A stretch of DNA of 59,056 bases from positions 1 through 59,056 of IMG/VR virus record IMGVR_UViG_3300043395_003306; one strand, written 5' to 3'. This stretch comes from a virus. Below the pieces are notes generated by a model. It was not told the DNA's origin, searched no databases, and saw only the letters and a program-made list of their open reading frames with translations. A program made the translations under genes and the position numbers. Below, in pieces: positions 24,620 through 31,725 of the stretch. The stretch's first letter is position 1. Each line of letters starts with the position of its first letter.

Positions 24620-27037
24620 GTGCCTAATCACGGCTATCAGTTCGTTAAGACGCCGGACCCTATCTACGTCTCCACAGTGGAGGACGCAGAATACTGGGCT
24701 GCCCGTTACTTGGCAGTCGATTCGGTCGCATTTGACACAGAGACAACGGGACTCAGCAAGACTGACGCCCGGATTAAGTTCTTTTCGTTTTCAGACGGCG
24801 CAAGCCGAATTGCTGCGCCAGTACGGCTGCTAGATGTGTTTGCTCCGGTCCTTACCAACCCAAATATCGAAAAGAAAATGGCTAACGCCAAGTTCGATAT
24901 TCACATGTGCGCCAATCACGGAATCCTCATCCAAGGGAACGTGATTGATACGGTTCATATGAGCTGGCATTACGATGAGAATCGCCAGGGCCAGCACGGG
25001 TTGAAGGAGTGTTCTCGCGAGTTTCTTGGGCTGCGAATGGCCCCGTTTACCGAAGTATTCGGGAAGATTGGCAGGAAGAATGACGAGGTTGCGGCTGTCT
25101 GTGCGTTCCACGATGTGATCGAAGCACAGGACACGGAGGAGGCGTCAGAAATCCTTGTGTCGCTAAAGCGGGCCGAGGGCGATGAGGATGTACTAAACAG
25201 CCTCAAGAAACTCTCGCTTGCAAAGCAATCTGGAGAGCCGCTGCCTCTTAAGAAGTTGTTGGCAATGCTTCGTCTGCACGAGCTGGTCGAACGTAGCACT
25301 GTCCGTAAATACGCTTCTACGGTTGAGGTCTACCGATTCTTGGGCGTTGAGTTGGCTCCGGCGGACTACGCTCGTGCCGAGATAGACCTAGAGACATACG
25401 AGCGCAGTATTGCAGCAGAGGTCGAAGCACTCCTGCGTCTCAAGCTGATGCAGCAAGTACGCGTCGATAGCGACCCGCTCGACATGCTCACTCTGATGGT
25501 TGCTGACTACGCGTCTCTTGACGCGTGGGCAACCTATGAGGTCGCTGATGTGCTTACCGAAGAGCTTACGGCAATTGACGAGGGCAACGGCAGCATTCTT
25601 ATTGATCGCTACCGCCGCGTTGCTGCTCCGTTCCTGCGTGTGTTGTGGAATTGTGAACGTCGTGGGTTCCCCATCGACCTACAGCAAATTCGCACCTACG
25701 CAACACAAATGAAGAAGGACATTGAGGCCATTGAGCGGCGCGTTGTGAAACTGACAAAGGATCCCAACGTAAATCTCAACAGCCCTATTCAACTGCGCAA
25801 ACTGTTCTACACACAGAGCAGCACTGGATGGTTTGATCCGTTTGGAGAGGTGCCTACGCGGTGGACCAGCGGAGGAGAATCGGGGGACAAACTTCCCTCG
25901 ACAGATTCCGAAACCCTAGAAGGGTGGGCAGAGCGCGGCAACCTACTTGCGCAGGAAATTATCAAGCACCGTGAGCTTACGAAATTGGAAGGCACGTACT
26001 TCTCCGGCCTGCCGGAGTGGGTTGATTTCCGAAATCGAATTCACACGGACTTGAAGGCGCACGGAGCGCGTACTGGGCGACTTTCTTCGGGTGACCCGAA
26101 CTTACAGAACATCCCCGCAAAGGGAGACTGGGGTCGAGTCATCCGTAAGTTGTTCATCGCAGGCAAGTGGGGCGACTGCGACCCGTCATGGTGTATGCCG
26201 GAGGTTGCGGACATCCCTGTTCCTGTTTTGCCCGATGACACGCCCATGACGCTAATCGTTGCTGACTACGATCAGCTAGAGGTCAAGATTGCGGCGCACG
26301 TCAGCGGAGATCCGACGCTCATCGATACTCTACGTAAGGGTCTCGATGTTCACTCCAAGACCTCCGCAAGCCTTACGGGAATTCCTTACGAGGACTTTAT
26401 TGCTGCCAAGAAGGCGGACAACCCGACGCCGGAACAAGAGAAGCTGATCGACATTCGTTCTGGAAACAAGAGCGCACTGTTCGGCATTTTCTACGGTATT
26501 GGCGCGGTAAAGCTTGGCACGCAGCTTGGTAAGCCCATCAATCGGGTCAAGCAGCGTAATGGGAAGGTCCGAGAGACCTGCCCGGAGGCTCAGGCAATTA
26601 TTGACGGGGTATTCGCAGTTTACCCCGGCCTGAAGGACGCCATCGACGCCACGCACACCGAGTGCATGGAGAAGCTGTACGTCCAGACAATCACGGGTCG
26701 TTTCCGCCGGCTGCCGGATATTATCTCGGACGACCGTATGGTTGCCTCGCAGGCAGAGCGTCAGGCGTTTAACTCGCGCATCCAGGGTTCGGCTGCTGAC
26801 GTTGCGCAGGCTGCGATGCTCAAATGCGAGCGCGACCCTTACCTTCGTGAGTTTGGGGCGCGGATGCTTCTACAAATTCACGACGAGTTGGTGTTCGAGG
26901 TGCCGGATATCCCTGAGTACGTTGCTGCTGCAAAAGAGCGCATCAAGTACCTCATGGAGCATCCGTTTGACTCCGACCTTCTTGTGCCGCTGACTGTTTC
27001 CATCCACGCAGCAAAGACGTGGGGAGACGCGAAGTGA
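24620..27037 (+). CDS. family A DNA polymerase with 3'-5' exonuclease (805 aa)
   Basis: The phage replicase. GTG 24620 is chosen because GGAGG lies eight bases upstream; a longer frame would begin inside the terminator. Exonuclease: FDTETTG (Asp39, Glu41), AKFDIH (Asp93) and DYASLDAWATYEV near 290. Polymerase: TGRLSSGDPNLQNIP, motif A DYDQLEVK (549-556), motif B with R613, K617, F621 and Y625 in the spacing R-x3-K-x3-F-x3-Y, and motif C IHDE (753-756). The residue matching E. coli Phe762 is Phe621. No 5'-nuclease domain is present. About 130 extra residues (ending near 265) separate exonuclease motifs 2 and 3. The stop overlaps the next start (GTGA). Confidence 0.95.
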   Translation: MPNHGYQFVKTPDPIYVSTVEDAEYWAARYLAVDSVAFDTETTGLSKTDARIKFFSFSDGASRIAAPVRLLDVFAPVLTNPNIEKKMANAKFDIHMCANHGILIQGNVIDTVHMSWHYDENRQGQHGLKECSREFLGLRMAPFTEVFGKIGRKNDEVAAVCAFHDVIEAQDTEEASEILVSLKRAEGDEDVLNSLKKLSLAKQSGEPLPLKKLLAMLRLHELVERSTVRKYASTVEVYRFLGVELAPADYARAEIDLETYERSIAAEVEALLRLKLMQQVRVDSDPLDMLTLMVADYASLDAWATYEVADVLTEELTAIDEGNGSILIDRYRRVAAPFLRVLWNCERRGFPIDLQQIRTYATQMKKDIEAIERRVVKLTKDPNVNLNSPIQLRKLFYTQSSTGWFDPFGEVPTRWTSGGESGDKLPSTDSETLEGWAERGNLLAQEIIKHRELTKLEGTYFSGLPEWVDFRNRIHTDLKAHGARTGRLSSGDPNLQNIPAKGDWGRVIRKLFIAGKWGDCDPSWCMPEVADIPVPVLPDDTPMTLIVADYDQLEVKIAAHVSGDPTLIDTLRKGLDVHSKTSASLTGIPYEDFIAAKKADNPTPEQEKLIDIRSGNKSALFGIFYGIGAVKLGTQLGKPINRVKQRNGKVRETCPEAQAIIDGVFAVYPGLKDAIDATHTECMEKLYVQTITGRFRRLPDIISDDRMVASQAERQAFNSRIQGSAADVAQAAMLKCERDPYLREFGARMLLQIHDELVFEVPDIPEYVAAAKERIKYLMEHPFDSDLLVPLTVSIHAAKTWGDAK

Positions 27038-27324
27038 CGCACGACGACCTAGTACGTCGCATGGTGAAGAAGTCGGGCTACCCAGAACGGGTAGTCCGGC
27101 ATCTTCTTCAGGCACAGATTGAGGTACTGAAGGACGCGCTAATTGCCCAAGAAAAGATAGTATTTCGCACTCTTTTCCACGTTCATACGCAGGAGCGGGT
27201 TATGTCCGTTGCTGCTCCGGGTAAACCTCGCAGAAAGGTGAAAAGGTTAGTACTCTATGTACGACCCTACGCGAGCTTCCGTAAGCTCCTGAACCAGTGG
27301 GGTTCCGAGGTAGACGATGGATAA
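27034..27324 (+). CDS. HU/IHF-like DNA-binding protein (96 aa)
   Basis: The start is GTG 27034, overlapping the polymerase TGA, with GGGGAG seven bases upstream. The opening THDDLVRRMVKKSGYPERVV matches the two helices of HU/IHF proteins, followed by LKDALIAQEKIVFRTLFHVHTQ, where HU has its strand pair, a basic arm-like stretch (PGKPRRKVKR) and a C-terminal helix. HU-family proteins bend DNA. The canonical arm Pro cannot be placed with confidence. The next gene overlaps by eight bases. Confidence 0.65.
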   Translation: MTHDDLVRRMVKKSGYPERVVRHLLQAQIEVLKDALIAQEKIVFRTLFHVHTQERVMSVAAPGKPRRKVKRLVLYVRPYASFRKLLNQWGSEVDDG

Positions 27325-27496
27325 GTATGCAGTAGTTTTAGACGAAGAAGCTACGAAGGTTGCCTCTATGTCGGGCCGTCCGTGCCCGTCGTGCGGCAGC
27401 AAGCACGTAGATTACCGCTATCAGACTCCCAATTGTCCAAACTGCGGGACGGCTCCATGGGAGCCGAACAAGTCGAATAAAGACTTTCGTCGGTAG
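27317..27496 (+). CDS. small zinc-ribbon protein (59 aa)
   Basis: ATG 27317 overlaps the end of the HU-like gene by eight bases. The 59-residue product has CPSCG and CPNCG separated by 16 residues, a simple zinc ribbon, then a basic tail ending KSNKDFRR. Its last codons and stop overlap inverted repeats that may control the RecA-like gene, so it may double as a regulatory leader. Function of the protein itself is unknown. Confidence 0.7.
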   Translation: MDKYAVVLDEEATKVASMSGRPCPSCGSKHVDYRYQTPNCPNCGTAPWEPNKSNKDFRR

Positions 27497-27518
27497 GAGC
27501 CGTCCCTCCACTCGGAGG
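27446..27518 (+). promoter_or_regulatory. alternative hairpins upstream of the RecA-like gene; possible translational switch
   Basis: Arm A GGGACGGCTCC (27446-27456) is complementary to arm C GGAGCCGTCCC (27496-27506) over 11 bases, and its last 7 bases also pair with arm B GGAGCCG (27460-27466). CCTCC (27505-27509) pairs with the ribosome site GGAGG (27514-27518) across a four-base loop and shares two bases with arm C. A:B pairing leaves the ribosome site hidden; A:C pairing would free it. Translation of the 59-residue gene crosses this region. Confidence 0.45.
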
Positions 27519-27522
27519 TATC

Positions 27523-28737
27523 GTGCCCCCTCGCAAGAAGACGGTCGAGCCAGCAGCCCCTGCTGGCGTCGACAACACGGGATTTTCAAACCTCATTAAT
27601 ACGCTCAAGACGAAGTACCCCGGCCGCATTTTCCGGGGTGACGAGTACACGATGCCATGGGCCATGCGAAGGCTGCCCACGGGAATTCTCAAGCTGGATA
27701 TTGACCTGCGCGGCGGGCTTCCCGCCGGCGGCATGACCATGCTTGTCGCGCCGGAAGGCATCGGCAAGAACTGGCTCTGCAATCAGGTCATTAAGAATCA
27801 GCAGATTTTGTTTGGAGAGCGTTGCCGTATTGGTGTCGTCTCTCTTGAGATGCCGTACGACAAGCTCTTTGCGCGGGACTGTGGGGTTCGTATTGCCTTG
27901 TCTCCACAAGAGATCCGGTCGATTGAACGTGCCGAGGCTACGTCGCGGCAAGACGATTCTTTCCGTTTCTCTGCTGAAGAGCGCGCTGCGTTCTCTGACC
28001 AAATCGGGGAATTCGTGGTGTGCCCGCCTGACACGGCGGAGCGTGCGCTGTCCATCGCTACGGAGATGGTTGCTTCGCGCGAATTCAACGTCGTGATGAT
28101 CGACTCCTTTGGTTCCATGCTGACCGAGCTTGAGGATCAGAACACGCTTGAGGACAACGTCCGTCCCGGCGGTGCGTCCATCGTGAACAGCCAGTTTGCG
28201 AAGCGCATCAATGCGGCGACTGCGCCCGACAAGAACGGTATGCCAAATCTGACGTGCATCCTTGGCATCAACCAGGTGCGCGACAACATGAAGAAGGCCA
28301 CGCCGTTTTCACCGGACACGATTGAGGCAGGCGGCCACGCACTCAAGCACGCTCGCTGGGTAACCATCCAGTTGCGCCGTCTTGCGTACGTGAACAAGAA
28401 GATCGGCGAGTCGCAGGTTCGTATTGGCAAGACGATTGAGTACGAGATCATGAAGCAGAAGGCCGGCGGCCACGAAGGCGGCAAGGGCAACTACGACTTC
28501 ATCTTCTCGCTCGTTGGGTTTGACCGCGTGAAGGAGTCTATCCGCGTTGCTGCTGACTACGATGTGGTCAGTAAGAATGGCGCGATGTACGAGTTCGGCG
28601 ACCTCACGGTTCGCGGAATTGACGCGTTCACCGAGAAGGTACGGGAGCTTGGCCCCGAAGTGCTTGCCGAGATTGAACGCCTCACGCTGCATGAGGCGGG
28701 CATCAAGTGCAATTACACTGACGAGGACATGGAGTAA
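27523..28737 (+). CDS. RecA/UvsX-like recombinase (404 aa)
   Basis: Strand-exchange ATPases of this family coat single-stranded DNA for recombination. GTG 27523 follows GGAGG. The core begins with LPTGILKLDIDLRGGLPAGGMT, as in RecA before Walker A. Walker A is APEGIGKN (76-83), where E. coli RecA has GPESSGKT, so Gly becomes Ala and Thr becomes Asn. Walker B is NVVMIDSFGSM. The ILGINQVRDNM segment matches the RecA loop region and NQ signature, followed by GGHALKHARWVTIQLRR. A basic N-terminal extension of about 40 residues and an acidic C-terminus are present. The start of the next gene overlaps the stop (TAATG). Confidence 0.85.
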   Translation: MPPRKKTVEPAAPAGVDNTGFSNLINTLKTKYPGRIFRGDEYTMPWAMRRLPTGILKLDIDLRGGLPAGGMTMLVAPEGIGKNWLCNQVIKNQQILFGERCRIGVVSLEMPYDKLFARDCGVRIALSPQEIRSIERAEATSRQDDSFRFSAEERAAFSDQIGEFVVCPPDTAERALSIATEMVASREFNVVMIDSFGSMLTELEDQNTLEDNVRPGGASIVNSQFAKRINAATAPDKNGMPNLTCILGINQVRDNMKKATPFSPDTIEAGGHALKHARWVTIQLRRLAYVNKKIGESQVRIGKTIEYEIMKQKAGGHEGGKGNYDFIFSLVGFDRVKESIRVAADYDVVSKNGAMYEFGDLTVRGIDAFTEKVRELGPEVLAEIERLTLHEAGIKCNYTDEDME

Positions 28738-29216
28738 TGTCGCAGAAGTGCTGCCCTAATTGTGGCTGCACGGATCTGCGACACTGGAGTGGGTCGTCGC
28801 TCTCTTGCAGCGGGTGCGGAAGTATTCTCCGTCCCTCGCAGCTTGAGAGCGTCGCCCCTCCTCCTGTTGTACGTCCTACGCGGACCATTTCGGACAGGCA
28901 GGAGAAAATAAATGCGAAGCGGTATGACGGCCGCCGCACTATTGCCTCCGGGTCTACTCCCGTAGACAAGGGAGACGTTAAGGGAGAGGGGTTCCGTATG
29001 GAGTGCAAAAGTACGGAGGCTCGGTCTTACTCGCTCAAATTAGACGACCTACACAAGCTCGTAGCACAGGCACAGGACGGGGAGCTGCCAGCATTTACTA
29101 TCGAATTCCGGCCAAAAGACCGTGCCGGGAAATACGAGCAGTATGTTGTTCTTCCGGAAGCCTGGTTCAAAGAGCTATTTCAAACCTACCAACAGGTCAT
29201 TACGGAGAAAGAGTGA
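28737..29216 (+). CDS. PD-(D/E)XK nuclease, Holliday-junction-resolvase-like, with zinc ribbon (159 aa)
   Basis: Residues 6-27 form a zinc ribbon (C6, C9, C24, C27). The nuclease core follows: Glu56 in RQEK, KGDV (Asp80), then MECKST (Glu89, Lys91), strand and helix order as in Hjc-type resolvases and related phage nucleases. Such enzymes cut branched DNA. Encoded directly after the RecA-like gene, it is suited to resolve recombination intermediates. ATG 28737 overlaps the upstream stop (TAATG). A general endonuclease role cannot be excluded. Confidence 0.65.
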   Translation: MSQKCCPNCGCTDLRHWSGSSLSCSGCGSILRPSQLESVAPPPVVRPTRTISDRQEKINAKRYDGRRTIASGSTPVDKGDVKGEGFRMECKSTEARSYSLKLDDLHKLVAQAQDGELPAFTIEFRPKDRAGKYEQYVVLPEAWFKELFQTYQQVITEKE

Positions 29217-30046
29217 TCCATACCATAGACGACCTAGCAAACGTCACCGCACAAGACGTTGCGGCCATTCTTGCAAAGATCGATTTGAAGGGGCTTGTCT
29301 ACCGCCAGCTCTCCAAGGATGGGCGGCGTAGGGGCATGACCCGTGATGTGTTTGAGGCGGTTGTGGCAAATGCGCGCCCGCACAAGTGCAAGGCTTGCGA
29401 TGGGCAGGGAGAAATCCAGCCCCACTTCCGCAGTATTGGCACCGTACATCCGTCGTCGGCGCACCGCTGCCGCCTAAAGCTGTACTACGACGTGCTTGCC
29501 GAAATGGAGAGCGAAGAGGAGATTTCCCCAGAACTCCAGTTCATCTTCGATATCGGCCACGCCATTCACGCGACAATCCAGAAGTCGCTGCATCGCGCGC
29601 TGCCCGGCGGGTTTACGGAAGAGGTCACCGTCGACCTTCCCGAATCGTTTATCGAGAACGGACATGCTGACGGCGTTGTGGAGCAGCCTGACCATACCTA
29701 CGTCATCGAAATCAAGACGATCAGCGGGGACGGGTACGACAAGCTGTCGAAGCCGAAGGAGGAACACATCCTCCAGGCATCCATCTACTGCCGTGCGTTG
29801 AACGTCCCGTTCATGTGTTTCCTCTACGTCAACAAAGCCACCGGAGCCATGAAGCAGTTTCCGATGGTCTACGACGAGCGGGTTTACCAGAACTGGCGTC
29901 GCGATAAGATCGAGCCGATTGAGAAGGCACTGGAGACAGGGACTGAGCCTGTGGCGGATGCGGGTAAGTACGAGTGCAGTGGCTGCGGGTACCGCGAAAA
30001 CTGCACCCAGAGAATTGGCGGAAGCCGCAACCCCTTCACGAGGTAA
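29213..30046 (+). CDS. Cas4/RecB-like PD-(D/E)XK exonuclease with Fe-S cysteines (277 aa)
   Basis: GTG 29213 overlaps the preceding TGA (GTGA), with GGAG nearby. Catalytic residues: His116 and His119 (GHAIHA), Asp153, Glu166 and Lys168 (IEIK), and the Q188-x3-Y192 motif. Cys86 (HRC, followed by KLYYD) plus Cys255, Cys258 and Cys264 match the Cas4/AddB iron-sulfur arrangement. Cys59 and Cys62 add a further CxxC. Cas4-like phage nucleases act on DNA ends in recombination. No cas1 or cas2 is nearby. The C-terminus ends GGSRNPFTR, the shared peptide of this block. Confidence 0.75.
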   Translation: MIHTIDDLANVTAQDVAAILAKIDLKGLVYRQLSKDGRRRGMTRDVFEAVVANARPHKCKACDGQGEIQPHFRSIGTVHPSSAHRCRLKLYYDVLAEMESEEEISPELQFIFDIGHAIHATIQKSLHRALPGGFTEEVTVDLPESFIENGHADGVVEQPDHTYVIEIKTISGDGYDKLSKPKEEHILQASIYCRALNVPFMCFLYVNKATGAMKQFPMVYDERVYQNWRRDKIEPIEKALETGTEPVADAGKYECSGCGYRENCTQRIGGSRNPFTR

Positions 30047-30048
30047 CC

Positions 30049-30639
30049 ATGCCCCCACGTCGACCCGTAGTTGTAGACGAGCCGGAGAAAACCGACCTCT
30101 ACGACACGCCACTTGATGAGGGCCTAGAGCGGTACGTCCTTGCTTCCGAACGCGCTCTTACGCGCGTTTTAGATACGGGACTTACCCCTCACGATGCCAG
30201 GCCAAAAAGAGGAAACCAGTACTTTGACGGACGGTTGCCTCCGAACTGGGCAGCTCTCAACAATCAGCAGATTGGTGAGCTGTTTGAGATGATGACGGCT
30301 CATGCCGATTTTCTCGGGGCCAAGTCTACGCTGGCGAAAGCCGAGCGGCAGAACGCAGAAGAGCGTCTTCGTCTTGTGAAGGCCAAGGTTCGTAAATCGA
30401 AGCTGGGCACTAACGATGACAAGGAAGACGCCACAATCTGCGACTCTCGCTATGTCGAAGCAAACGCACAGTGGCTTGAGGCGTCAGAGTATTACGAGAT
30501 CATTAGCGGCATGATGGATGCCGCTACTCGCGATCTACGAATCCTTTCGCGTCACCTTGAGACCAAGAAGATGGAATTTGAGGGAGGCCGCCGTGTCACC
30601 GGCATGAACAACGGGAGGAACCCGTTTGCCCGGTCGTAG
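30049..30639 (+). CDS. UvsY-like recombination mediator candidate (196 aa)
   Basis: ATG 30049 follows GAGG and lies two bases after the upstream stop. The core is helical with charged repeats: KSTLAKAERQNAEERLRLVK, then a conserved-looking DKEDATICDSRY segment, a helix ending in YYEIISGMMDAATRDL and ILSRHLETKKMEFE. This order resembles T4 UvsY and similar phage mediators that load the recombinase on SSB-covered DNA, and the gene sits with the RecA-like and resolvase genes. Assignment is by pattern only. The C-terminus ends NNGRNPFARS. Confidence 0.5.
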   Translation: MPPRRPVVVDEPEKTDLYDTPLDEGLERYVLASERALTRVLDTGLTPHDARPKRGNQYFDGRLPPNWAALNNQQIGELFEMMTAHADFLGAKSTLAKAERQNAEERLRLVKAKVRKSKLGTNDDKEDATICDSRYVEANAQWLEASEYYEIISGMMDAATRDLRILSRHLETKKMEFEGGRRVTGMNNGRNPFARS

Positions 30640-31114
30640 GCTTGAGATGACCGTACCCTTTCTGCCGCCGAGCGATAACAAAATTCGCGTACATCGGCGG
30701 CAGGGAGGGGAGGTCTACTCCAAAGAGGCAGAGAAATTCAGGACGGATTTTCGTGCGCACGTCCACAAGAATTTCTTCTTACCGATTCAACAATTCGTTC
30801 GAGGACATACCCCGACGGCGGCGTACCGTCTCGTTCTGGTTTTCTACTTTGAAACCCTCGTTAACGAGGGCTGGCTCAAGGTAGGCAAGGACGGCAAAAG
30901 AGGGGCCAAAGGCGTCTATAAGAAGATGGACGCAGGGAACCGGCGTAAGCTCATTGAAGACTGCCTCGCCGATTCCATCGGGCTTGATGACTCCCTCTCC
31001 ATGGAGTTGACCATCGTAAAAACGATGGATCCTGAACAGCCCCGAGTCGTCCTCTTCTTAGAAGAGGTGAATCCTGCCGACTACGGTATTCCGCCGCAAT
31101 TCCTCCGCGACTGA
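30626..31114 (+). CDS. RusA-like Holliday junction resolvase (162 aa)
   Basis: The start is TTG 30626, seven bases after GGAGG and overlapping the previous gene by 14 bases. ATG 30647 is an alternative with a weaker site. RusA resolves four-way DNA junctions. The fold signature is seen in LPPSDNKIRVHRR, YSKEAEKFR and KMDAGNRRKLIEDCLADSIGLDDS, close to the RusA pattern. Asp102, Lys108 and Asp121/122 match catalytic positions, but the second Asp of the usual DxDN is Gly104. The window therefore has two resolvase-type genes in one block. Confidence 0.7.
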   Translation: MPGRRLEMTVPFLPPSDNKIRVHRRQGGEVYSKEAEKFRTDFRAHVHKNFFLPIQQFVRGHTPTAAYRLVLVFYFETLVNEGWLKVGKDGKRGAKGVYKKMDAGNRRKLIEDCLADSIGLDDSLSMELTIVKTMDPEQPRVVLFLEEVNPADYGIPPQFLRD

Positions 31115-31412
31115 ACACGTATTTTGTCCAAAAGAAGAACAATGGAAGTCCCGCGTATTTTGCCTAGGGCTGCCACACCGAGACGCTTGTGGGGATTGCA
31201 AACACCTGCACTACAGAATAAAGCTCCTTAGAAACATCGGGCTTATTCAAGTGCAGTGCCCCGTAGTTCACGGCCCTCACCCAGAGGGTCCAACAATTAC
31301 GGCGGACATGAAAATTGCGCAGCAAGACGGGCATGAGCAAGTGACGGCAGAAACCTGTAGGTTGGTGCGGCCGTTTTTCCACTGCACGAGTTGCCCGAAT
31401 TCAAAGCACTAA
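31074..31412 (+). CDS. Cys-rich protein without a standard start codon (up to 112 aa)
   Basis: The frame from 31071 to TAA 31410-31412 encodes a convincing Cys/His-rich protein (FCPKEE, FCLGLPH, ACGDCKH, ETCRLV, FHCTSC), nine Cys in all. No ATG, GTG or TTG occurs before the first cysteines. CTG 31074 follows GAGG and is the best candidate start, giving a 41-base overlap with the RusA-like gene. A +1 frameshift from the end of that gene is an alternative. The cysteine pattern suggests zinc or iron-sulfur binding. Function is unknown. Confidence 0.5.
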   Translation: MPTTVFRRNSSATEHVFCPKEEQWKSRVFCLGLPHRDACGDCKHLHYRIKLLRNIGLIQVQCPVVHGPHPEGPTITADMKIAQQDGHEQVTAETCRLVRPFFHCTSCPNSKH

Positions 31413-31419
31413 GGACGGC

Positions 31420-31725
31420 ATGACAACCCTAAAAGACCTGAACAACACAGAGCTTGTAGAGGCGTGCCGTGCTGCGGGACTTGGCGCTGTTGAACGCATC
31501 GTCGCCCCTGTGGCACTACACGCTGTTCTTGAGGGAGTAGAGGATCCGTCGGCATTTCCTTGCCACCTAGAGGGCAAAAGAAAAATGATGGAAGCCCATA
31601 TCGAAAAGAACTGGAGAAGGTTACGTACGCAGTTACCCGGGTGTAACGGTAAATGCGTTTCCTTCGGGTGTCCGAACCTAATTGTCCAGCGCTGTTGGAA
31701 AGGTTTTAGCGGAGACATCCTTTGA
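31420..31725 (+). CDS. hypothetical four-Cys protein (101 aa)
   Basis: ATG 31420 lies seven bases after the previous stop, with GGA upstream. The helical N-terminal part is followed by a cysteine cluster CNGKC, FGCPN and RC near residues 75-92. Neighbours on both sides also have clustered Cys, so the three may form a set. The stop overlaps the TTG start of the next gene (TTGA). No family is recognised. Confidence 0.6.
   Translation: MTTLKDLNNTELVEACRAAGLGAVERIVAPVALHAVLEGVEDPSAFPCHLEGKRKMMEAHIEKNWRRLRTQLPGCNGKCVSFGCPNLIVQRCWKGFSGDIL

Noticed and set aside
29213-30046. Part of a CRISPR-Cas system
   Set aside because: No repeats, spacers or other cas genes in the window; neighbours are recombination genes.
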